A stretch of DNA of 9,375 nucleotides from Acidilobaceae archaeon (GTDB taxonomy: Archaea; Thermoproteota; Thermoprotei_A; Sulfolobales; Acidilobaceae), in assembly GCA_027081695.1 (NCBI GenBank), contig JALWJI010000198.1:1-9375 (forward strand), in the 5' to 3' direction. The translations under genes and the position numbers were made by a program. A model generated the notes under the pieces. The model did no database searches and had not been told where the DNA came from. It worked only from the letters and a program-made list of their open reading frames with translations. The first letter of the stretch is position 1. Each line of letters opens with the position of its first letter. Below, piece after piece: positions 1-5,246 of the stretch.

Positions 1-11
1 GTTGATGCCAT
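1..11 (-). CDS. First codons of a gene continuing beyond the left edge (partial)
   Basis: An ATG at 11-9 on the minus strand opens a frame (Met-Ala-Ser...) that leaves the window at once, so no product can be named. The start is supported only by what lies before it: a GGGAG ribosome binding site at 24-20, eight bases from the ATG, and a TATA-like box at 53-60. This spacing fits an archaeal promoter with a leader of about 20 nt. It would be a separate transcription unit downstream of nikR and in the same direction. Confidence 0.35.
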
Positions 12-52
12 TTGAGAAACTCCCTGTCTTAAACGGTTTATCCTTGGCTATA

Positions 53-60
53 TTTAAATA
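53..60 (-). promoter_or_regulatory. Candidate TATA box for the leftward gene at the window edge
   Basis: The minus strand reads TATTTAAA in an AT-rich stretch (49-62). Its centre is about 26 nt upstream of a position near 30, which leaves a leader of roughly 20 nt before the ATG at 11. A perfect 8-bp palindrome, TTCGCGAA (65-72), lies just upstream, where BRE elements or regulators bind. The TATA element is itself nearly palindromic, so its direction is inferred from the ATG and GGGAG that follow. The rest of 61-131 shows no gene and no clear terminator hairpin. Confidence 0.35.
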
Positions 61-131
61 TTGATTCGCGAAAATTTAGATGATTAAAATAATTAAGTGG
101 CTTTCAATTCCGATGATCGTATTTTATCACA

Positions 132-539
132 TCAAGGTTCCTCAATTAGGAGGGTTTGTCGTACATTTACTACTCCTCTTAGCTTCATTAACATCGATAT
201 TAACTCCTTGATCCTTGAGCTACTGCCTCTAACAACTATAACAAGCATGCAGAGTTCATGCGTGATATGTATGTGTAATGTCGACACAATAATGTCAAGA
301 TAATCGTGTTGCACATCTATCAATGCGCTATCCACGCCCTTAACATGATGATTATATATTACACCTATTATTCCTGCAACCTTTCCGCCAGACTCCCACC
401 CATGCTCCGCTAAGAAAAGTCTCAAAGCTTCCTGAATAAGCTTAGACTTGCTCCTAAGACCAGTTCTCTTCATGAAGTCTTCAATCTCTTCAGCCAAGTC
501 CCTCGGCAGATATACTCCGAATTTGACGTTTCCAGTCAA
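132..539 (-). CDS. nikR: NikR, nickel-responsive transcriptional regulator
   Basis: A 135-residue protein of the usual NikR size. Residues 5-46 form the ribbon-helix-helix DNA-binding part (VKFGVYLPRDL, then two helices). Residues 53-135 form the ACT-like nickel-binding, tetramerising domain. The four high-affinity nickel ligands of the family (His76, His87, His89 and Cys95 in E. coli) match His78, His89, His91 and Cys97 here, so nickel sensing should be intact. The start is TTG at 539, as no ATG or GTG lies nearby in frame. A GAGG at 545-542 is only 2 nt away, which is unusually close. It is the last gene of the nickel transport operon, 44 nt after cbiO. By family knowledge it represses nickel uptake when Ni2+ is abundant; feedback on its own operon is inferred. 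Confidence 0.92.
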   Translation of the reverse strand: MTGNVKFGVYLPRDLAEEIEDFMKRTGLRSKSKLIQEALRLFLAEHGWESGGKVAGIIGVIYNHHVKGVDSALIDVQHDYLDIIVSTLHIHITHELCMLVIVVRGSSSRIKELISMLMKLRGVVNVRQTLLIEEP

Positions 540-583
540 AACCTCTCGACCAATACTAATAATACAAACTATATCAACTTTAT

Positions 584-1243
584 CTATGTAATCTCAATTA
601 TAGTTCCGTTCTCCAATATGAGTGTTCTATCGCATCGAACTTCTCCCGAGCATCGATTAGGAGCAGTCAACACAATGGTCTTTCCCCTTTGCTTCAATTG
701 ATTAATAAGAGAACGTATCCTGTCGATCTTGGAGTCCTGAAGATTACTCAGTGGCTCATCCAATAATAGGAGCTCCGGATCGTACGACAAGATAGACGCT
801 AAAGCAACCAGTCTCTTCTCGCCATAACTCAGCGATATAGTAGATCTATCCAAGAGATAATCTATTCCAAGTAGGCGGGCAACTTCAACCACTTTTCTCT
901 TAGCGGTATCCTCGTCAAATAGTTGTCTTGGCCCATATGCTATCTCATCGAAAACTGTTGGGTTAATCATCATTACCTCCGGGTTCTGGAATAACACGCC
1001 TATCTTACTCCTTGCCTCTGGAAACTGGTCATGTAGAGGAACCTCCTTGTAATATACTGTTCCCGTTGTTGGATGCAGGAGTCCCGCCATGACAAGCAGT
1101 AATGTTGACTTTCCTGAACCATTTGGGCCTTTTATGCAGAGGATCTCGTTTTCCCATACTTCCATATTAATATCTCTGAGCGTAGGCTCATTGTTTCCAG
1201 GATAAACGTATGATACTTTTTCCAACCTCAAGAGTGGCTTCAT
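584..1243 (-). CDS. cbiO: ECF transporter ATPase component (CbiO/NikO family), degenerate C-terminal motifs
   Basis: A 219-residue cytoplasmic ATPase that would power nickel uptake together with CbiQ. Visible in order: Walker A GPNGSGKST (39-47), Q-loop Gln86 in LFQNPE, a signature written LSYGE (138-142) instead of LSGGQ, and Walker B LLLLDEP (158-164) with catalytic Glu163. The D-loop reads SNLQ (166-169), where the family has S-x-L-D. The H-loop, normally THD, reads LTAPN (192-196), so the switch His is missing; two cysteines (198, 204) follow. The protein is shorter than the roughly 270-280 residues common for ECF ATPases and ends soon after the last core strand. The ATG overlaps the cbiQ stop (ATGA), with GAGG 7 nt upstream at 1254-1251. 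The family is certain; nickel specificity rests on the neighbouring nikR and hyp genes. Confidence 0.9.
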   Translation of the reverse strand: MKPLLRLEKVSYVYPGNNEPTLRDINMEVWENEILCIKGPNGSGKSTLLLVMAGLLHPTTGTVYYKEVPLHDQFPEARSKIGVLFQNPEVMMINPTVFDEIAYGPRQLFDEDTAKRKVVEVARLLGIDYLLDRSTISLSYGEKRLVALASILSYDPELLLLDEPLSNLQDSKIDRIRSLINQLKQRGKTIVLTAPNRCSGEVRCDRTLILENGTIIEIT

Positions 1244-1962
1244 TTTCTCGCCTCAAAGTCAAACGGGTAATCGTTGAAAGTTCTTGCGTTTATTGCGTAT
1301 TGTAGCATTTTACTATGGGTAGCTGATCCGACTATTAGGTCTCCAATAATGCTTACTCGGTTCTTCCAGGCAGTCCTTATATCATGATGAAAAGTCCTTG
1401 CTTCCCTAGCCAATATCATTGACAATGCATGTCTAAGCAGTCTCGGCAGGTGAACGATAAAGATTGTTGTAATTGCAGCCGGTAACCTGAGTAGTGGAAG
1501 TCTATAGGCTCTAGTTGCTATACTTGGCCATCCTAAATAATAGATAGTTGCTAATACTGGCAAGGGGGCAAGGATTATACGAATTATGAATCTAGCATAA
1601 GTCTCGATACTATTCTCTGTGACATTAAGTGCCTCTATAGAACGAAGTAGTTGGCCGAAGTCCATTATACTATTAGTACTGGTTATTAGTAGCGGTAATC
1701 CAATTATCATTGACAGTAAGGCCAGATACCATGCTGTTCTAACTATCATTCCAGCCCTGTCCCGTGCATGTAGGGATACTAGTATGGTGAACGTGGCGGC
1801 ACTCACTAGGGATATTGGGTTGTCTGTTGTACTCACTAGTAGTGTGAGTAGAATGGATAATGGAAATATGTAGACTTTTCCCCTTACATCTCTATTGGTC
1901 CTGTTGAAAGAATCAATTAACCGTGATAAATTTCTAATAAATGATTCTAGCATGTTATTCAT
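1240..1962 (-). CDS. cbiQ: ECF transporter transmembrane T component (CbiQ/NikQ family)
   Basis: A 240-residue membrane protein with about five hydrophobic segments between residues 30 and 175. The C-terminal cytoplasmic part carries the two Ala-Arg-X motifs of T components, ART at 188-190 (in AREARTF) and ART at 226-228 (in NARTFNDYPF). These coupling motifs contact the two ATPase subunits. It links the ATPase to the CbiM/CbiN substrate module. The ATG at 1962 overlaps the cbiN stop as ATGA and has a GGTGA-type site 8 nt upstream (1974-1971). Its own stop overlaps cbiO in the same way, so translation along the operon is probably coupled. Single-gene sequence does not separate cobalt from nickel types. 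Confidence 0.88.
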   Translation of the reverse strand: MNNMLESFIRNLSRLIDSFNRTNRDVRGKVYIFPLSILLTLLVSTTDNPISLVSAATFTILVSLHARDRAGMIVRTAWYLALLSMIIGLPLLITSTNSIMDFGQLLRSIEALNVTENSIETYARFIIRIILAPLPVLATIYYLGWPSIATRAYRLPLLRLPAAITTIFIVHLPRLLRHALSMILAREARTFHHDIRTAWKNRVSIIGDLIVGSATHSKMLQYAINARTFNDYPFDFEARK

Positions 1963-2240
1963 CTTGATTTCACCAGTTTTGATGCGATTACACCGATCGC
2001 TAGGATTATCGCGACACCGAGAAGACCAGATGCAATGTATCCTGCAACAGGGCCTAGACCTGGAAAAGAATAGTCTTCAAATGGTGTATGATAGTTTACT
2101 ATATCGTGTTCCTTTAGTCCAAGGAGTGATGCTGCGATATCTAGGGGCTCGTGATAGCCTACTTTTTCTGCTAGAATAACTCCGAATATGGGGCTTAGAA
2201 AGACCATGAATATGAGTAGTATAAGTAGTTTCTTCTCCAC
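1959..2240 (-). CDS. cbiN: CbiN/NikN-like small membrane subunit (PDGLE-domain type)
   Basis: A 93-residue protein with a hydrophobic segment at each end (about 4-24 and 65-88) and a roughly 40-residue extracytoplasmic loop between them. The loop has the layout of PDGLE/NikN proteins: HEPLDIAASLLGL where the family has PDGLE followed by LG, then DYSFPGLG, which matches the conserved DY-PGLG stretch. In CbiMN/NikMN transporters this small subunit assists metal loading of the M subunit. The start is GTG at 2240, 1 nt after the cbiM stop. An unusually strong GGAGGGG site (2254-2248) lies 7 nt upstream, inside the cbiM coding end. That site fixes the start and suggests high or independent translation initiation. 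Confidence 0.82.
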   Translation of the reverse strand: MEKKLLILLIFMVFLSPIFGVILAEKVGYHEPLDIAASLLGLKEHDIVNYHTPFEDYSFPGLGPVAGYIASGLLGVAIILAIGVIASKLVKSR

Positions 2241-2241
2241 G

Positions 2242-2895
2242 TTATATCCCCTCCAGGCCCATGACTAGATGGGGGTTCCGTTCATACACGTACAGTACGA
2301 TGAGGCCTGTTATTATGCCCTCCACTACTCCAAGAACGAGATGCCATATCCCCATTACTGGTATTGTTATCAATACGCCGTAAGGGAATCTAGGGGATAA
2401 GCCGATTTCTAAGCCACACGCTATACCTGCTATAAATAATGAGATCCAGCCCGCCATAAATGATGATATGAAGATTCTCTTTTTTCCATCCGTGTTTTTT
2501 AGTAGCCTCATAAAGAATCTGAACGTTGCATATCCGGTGAGCACACCTATTATAGCCATGTTCAAGATATTAGCTCCCAGCGTGGTTATTCCGCCATCGT
2601 GGAAGACAAGGGCCTGAACTACAAGGACTAGTGCCAGCGCAATGCTTCCGAGTGCAGGACCCAATATTATGCCTGCCAGAGCGCTTCCAAGGAAATGTAA
2701 GCTTGTGCCTCCTGGTATCGGCCAGTTGAACATTTGTGCTACAAATACGATCGCAGCGATTGTAGTGACCGTTGAGATAGTCTCTGGTCTGAATATGCTT
2801 CTTGAGCGTTTGCCTATGATAGTAAAGTATCCTATTGTTGCTAGATATGTTATTGTTATCCAGTACACGTCTAGGAATCCGTCGGGGATGTGCAA
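2242..2895 (-). CDS. cbiM: CbiM/NikM, nickel-binding membrane subunit of the ECF importer
   Basis: With the TTG start at 2895 the protein has 217 residues and begins MHIPDGFLD, the classic CbiM/NikM N-terminus. In characterised NikM the metal is held by Met1, His2 and His67. Here His67 falls at exactly that number, in GGTSLHF (62-68), so both histidines are in place. About seven hydrophobic segments follow. A longer frame reaches back to a GTG at 2967 but adds 24 residues that do not resemble a signal peptide and would bury the Met-His terminus. A GGTG site at 2907-2904, 8 nt before the TTG, and a TATA box at 2940-2931 also fit the short form. It is the first gene of the operon. Nickel rather than cobalt is inferred from nikR and the hyp genes. 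Confidence 0.88.
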   Translation of the reverse strand: MHIPDGFLDVYWITITYLATIGYFTIIGKRSRSIFRPETISTVTTIAAIVFVAQMFNWPIPGGTSLHFLGSALAGIILGPALGSIALALVLVVQALVFHDGGITTLGANILNMAIIGVLTGYATFRFFMRLLKNTDGKKRIFISSFMAGWISLFIAGIACGLEIGLSPRFPYGVLITIPVMGIWHLVLGVVEGIITGLIVLYVYERNPHLVMGLEGI

Positions 2896-2903
2896 GAGTG
2901 GAG

Positions 2904-2907
2904 CACC
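2904..2907 (-). promoter_or_regulatory. GGTG ribosome binding site that decides the cbiM start
   Basis: GGTG on the minus strand is part of the archaeal GGAGGTGA consensus and lies 8 nt before the TTG at 2895. The upstream GTG (2967) and ATG (2916) candidates have no comparable site at a useful distance. Confidence 0.5.
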
Positions 2908-2930
2908 ATTCCTCATAGAAATGTGCACCC

Positions 2931-2940
2931 TAAATATAAG
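2931..2940 (-). promoter_or_regulatory. TATA box of the nickel transport operon
   Basis: The minus strand reads CTTATATTTA, a good crenarchaeal TATA element. Transcription is expected to start about 26 nt downstream, near 2910. That leaves a leader of about 15 nt that contains the GGTG site and ends at the TTG of cbiM. The box lies inside the longer alternative cbiM reading, which argues against that reading. Confidence 0.55.
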
Positions 2941-2968
2941 CATTACACCACACTCTACACAAGACACC

Positions 2969-2980
2969 GATATACATATC
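2969..2980 (+). promoter_or_regulatory. Candidate TATA box of hypE, inside an inverted repeat
   Basis: GATATACATATC is AT-rich and has inverted arms (GATAT / ATATC) around a 2-nt spacer. If used as a TATA element it would place the transcript start near 3001 and give a leader of about 14 nt to the ATG at 3015. It could equally be a regulator site; the sequence alone does not decide. Confidence 0.35.
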
Positions 2981-3002
2981 AGTAAGGCAAACTATACCAT
3001 AT
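2971..3002. repeat. Pair of near-identical direct repeats in the nikM-hypE divergent region
   Basis: TATACATAT (2971-2979) recurs as TATACCATAT (2993-3002). The starts are 22 nt apart, about two helical turns. The second copy lies in an imperfect palindrome, 2994-3007, built around CATATG with five of seven pairs matching. Two sites on the same face of the helix would suit a regulator such as NikR, but no archaeal NikR operator is visible here for comparison. Confidence 0.4.
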
Positions 3003-3014
3003 GATACGTTGGGG

Positions 3015-4091
3015 ATGCACTTGGAAAAATGGAAAATAGCTTCTCGCAGACTCTTAACAAGACGAATACTCCTCTCACACGGAGGAGGAGGAAAAGAAAC
3101 CCACGAGATAATAGAAAAACTAGTAAGAAAACTCATCCCACCAGAATACTGGAAAACACCCGAAGGCACAGGACTAGACCTACTAGATGACGCGAGCCAC
3201 ATCAAACTAACAAACAATCATATAGCAGTAACCATAGACTCCTACACAGTAGACCCAGTAGAATTCCCCGGAGGAGATATTGGGAAACTTGCCGCCAGTG
3301 GAACAATCAATGACCTATTAATGAGTGGAGCCAAACCAATCGCCGCTCTCGACTCTATTATTGTAGAAGAAGGATTCGAGGTAGAAAAACTGGCAAAATT
3401 AATCAACAGCATGGTTGAGACCTTCATAAATAACAATGTCTCAATAATAGGAGGAGACTTCAAAGTTGTCCCGAAGGACAGCCTCGATGGAATAATAATA
3501 ACAACAACTGGTATAGGCGTGATAATTCACCCTATCCGCGACGATCGGATAATGGAAGGAGACAAGATAATAGTAACGGGGCCCATTGGGAACCATGGCG
3601 CTGCAATTCTCTCAGCGAGAGGCACTTATGGTCTAAAAGTAGATATCAAGAGCGATGTTGCTCCATTAACAAGCCTCATGATTCCCCTGATAGAAGAATA
3701 TGGTCCCCACATTGGAGGAGCAGGAGATCCTACACGTGGAGGCGTAGCAATGCTATTAAATGAATGGGCGAAAAAGAACGATGTCTTGATATTTATTGAT
3801 GAATCTAAGATTCCAATTCGTGATGAAGTAAAGGCCTATGCCGACCTAATTGGTGTAGATCCCCTAGCTCTTGCAAGCGAAGGAGTGGCAGTAATAGCGG
3901 TAAGACCGGAACATGCAGAGAAAGTACTAGAAAGAATCCATGAACTTGGCTGGAGAGAAGCATCAATTATAGGGGAAGTTAGAGTGCCAAAACATGGGAG
4001 ACATAAGGGAATTGTCATAGCCAAAACAACCGCGGGAGGATTCAGAATAGTGGAAGAGCCTAGTGGAGAAATAGTTCCAAGAATATGTTAG
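3015..4091 (+). CDS. hypE: HypE, carbamoyl dehydratase for the hydrogenase cyanide ligand
   Basis: A 358-residue protein of the AIRS/PurM-like fold. HypE takes the carbamoyl group made by HypF onto its C-terminal cysteine and dehydrates it with ATP to a thiocyanate, the source of the Fe-bound CN ligands. Here the chain ends in the required PRIC, with Cys358 last. Other hallmarks are the Gly-rich LSHGGGGK (20-27), the stretch from GGDIGKL to LLMSGAKP (86-108), and GGDFKVV (146-152) with its conserved Lys150. The ATG at 3015 is preferred; a TTG two codons earlier (3009) is possible. There are about 15 more residues before the glycine-rich start than in most family members. It is the only hyp gene on this strand, divergent from cbiM, and its stop overlaps the convergent hypB stop. 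T-ending codons are scarce in its first quarter. Confidence 0.95.
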   Translation: MHLEKWKIASRRLLTRRILLSHGGGGKETHEIIEKLVRKLIPPEYWKTPEGTGLDLLDDASHIKLTNNHIAVTIDSYTVDPVEFPGGDIGKLAASGTINDLLMSGAKPIAALDSIIVEEGFEVEKLAKLINSMVETFINNNVSIIGGDFKVVPKDSLDGIIITTTGIGVIIHPIRDDRIMEGDKIIVTGPIGNHGAAILSARGTYGLKVDIKSDVAPLTSLMIPLIEEYGPHIGGAGDPTRGGVAMLLNEWAKKNDVLIFIDESKIPIRDEVKAYADLIGVDPLALASEGVAVIAVRPEHAEKVLERIHELGWREASIIGEVRVPKHGRHKGIVIAKTTAGGFRIVEEPSGEIVPRIC

Positions 4092-4810
4092 TGGTCCATT
4101 CTTAGGATCCTGTCTATAAGTTTTTCCAGATCCTTGTATGCATTAGTCTTTGCAAGTAACTCTAGATTTCCAAATGCGTTCTCAAGCTCGTCATCGTACC
4201 TTACTAGTATTCCATCCTTTAGGCTATTATTTGAGATGTCTCTCACCATGTTATACACGACGGCATTGGGCTCTTTGCCCATTTCCTTCAGCAACCACAA
4301 TAGTCTATTCAGACTATCTAGGGAGAATTTTGTTGTGCTCGAAACAACAACTAGTCTAGGATTCTCTAGGACATTGAGGAGATCTAGGACTACGTCGCCT
4401 GCACCCGGAGGAGTATCAATAACAACAGTATCATAGCCTTCATAATCTACTGCTGATAATAGCTCTCTCAGAGCATTTACAGCCTCGACGCCTCTCAATG
4501 CAAGGGGGAGACCCTTAGCATAGGGAGCTATACTAACGAATCCAAGACCGTTAATCCTGACTGGATCGATACCTTTCTTTTCCCCGGGCATTATATTCCT
4601 GGGATCTATTCCTAGACCAACATGAAGATTAGGATCCGTTATGTCTAGATCAATCAACAGAGTTCTCCTACCACGCCTTGCTAGTCCAATTCCTAGTAGT
4701 AGAGCTATTGTAGTCTTACCCACACCGCCTTTAACACCTAGTATGACAATTGTCAGCCTCTTAGATAGCTCTCTCGATATCCTAGCAGGCCTAGGATCAG
4801 ACAGCATCAC
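4088..4810 (-). CDS. hypB: MinD/Mrp-type ATPase acting as HypB (nickel insertion)
   Basis: A 240-residue SIMIBI ATPase of the MinD/Mrp group. It has a deviant Walker A KGGVGKTT (27-34) with the signature lysine, a switch segment LLIDLDITDPNLH (51-63), and Walker B VIDTPPGAGD (about 130-139). It lacks the CxxC of Mrp/Nbp35 scaffolds and the G-domain of ordinary HypB, and there is no His-rich nickel tail. Thermococcus kodakarensis is known to use an ATPase of this type as HypB, forming a nickel-transfer complex with HypA. Here the gene lies directly behind hypA, and no GTPase hypB is in the window, which supports the same role. The GTG at 4810 shares one base with the hypA stop and has GAGGTGA 7 nt upstream (4824-4818). 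An ATG one codon later is the alternative start. Confidence 0.85.
   Translation of the reverse strand: MMLSDPRPARISRELSKRLTIVILGVKGGVGKTTIALLLGIGLARRGRRTLLIDLDITDPNLHVGLGIDPRNIMPGEKKGIDPVRINGLGFVSIAPYAKGLPLALRGVEAVNALRELLSAVDYEGYDTVVIDTPPGAGDVVLDLLNVLENPRLVVVSSTTKFSLDSLNRLLWLLKEMGKEPNAVVYNMVRDISNNSLKDGILVRYDDELENAFGNLELLAKTNAYKDLEKLIDRILRMDH
4121..4125 (+). terminator. Weak candidate oligo-T terminator after hypE
   Basis: A run of five T lies 30 nt past the hypE stop on the plus strand, inside the antisense of hypB. Archaeal termination often uses such T-runs, but five is minimal and no other termination signal is visible between the two converging genes. Confidence 0.15.
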
Positions 4811-5199
4811 TACTCTCTCACCTCATACAACAGCTTTATCCCTCTACCCTTGACCACGATGAAGTCACGTGATCCACAGGATGGACACTTAACATATGCG
4901 TGTACAGCTTCCGGCACGAAATGTATCGCTTCTCTTTCATCCTCTGAAAGATCTACATCGTCAAGACTCCACCTATAGCCGCAAACGTTACACTTGAACT
5001 CTGCCTTCTCCCTAGTAATCTCATAATCAACGCCTGGTGCAACCTCCTTCATCATCATGTCTAGGTACTGTCTTAACACCGACTCATCTATATTTTGGAG
5101 CTCTCCTGCTACTACCTTAATCCTTCTGAGGCTAGGATACCGTGTTATAAGATTCTCGACCTCTAAGATGACTGCCTCGGCAATAGCCCACTCGTGCAT
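4810..5199 (-). CDS. hypA: HypA, nickel metallochaperone for hydrogenase maturation
   Basis: With the ATG at 5199 the protein has 129 residues and starts MHEWAIAEAV. The family binds Ni2+ through the N-terminal amine and His2 of this Met-His-Glu start, so an upstream in-frame ATG at 5214, which adds five residues, is unlikely. The zinc site is complete: Cys70 and Cys73 (CNVC), Cys105 and Cys108 (CPSC). The roughly 30 residues between the pairs are typical of archaeal HypA, longer than in bacteria. A GGTG site (5212-5209) lies 9 nt before the start. The gene follows hypF after 47 nt and runs straight into the MinD-type hypB, its expected partner in loading nickel into the hydrogenase large subunit. 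Confidence 0.93.
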   Translation of the reverse strand: MHEWAIAEAVILEVENLITRYPSLRRIKVVAGELQNIDESVLRQYLDMMMKEVAPGVDYEITREKAEFKCNVCGYRWSLDDVDLSEDEREAIHFVPEAVHAYVKCPSCGSRDFIVVKGRGIKLLYEVRE

Positions 5200-5231
5200 C
5201 CAATTATACACCATGTTATTAATGCTAGGAG

Positions 5232-5246
5232 CATATCATATTTTAG
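5232..5246 (-). promoter_or_regulatory. Possible internal promoter before hypA
   Basis: The only real gap in the hypD-hypB operon is 5200-5246. The minus strand there reads CTAAAATATGATATG, AT-rich and TATA-like. Its distance would give a transcript start near 5214 and a short leader carrying the GGTG site. It may allow separate expression of hypA-hypB, or may be only an AT-rich spacer. Confidence 0.25.

Noticed and set aside
97..303. Short plus-strand frame opposite nikR
   Set aside because: It overlaps the nickel-binding domain of nikR antisense and has no ribosome binding site.
2930..3217. 95-codon minus-strand open frame across the nikM-hypE region
   Set aside because: It is antisense to the hypE start and covers the promoter region; the composition is low in meaning and rich in Ser and Pro.
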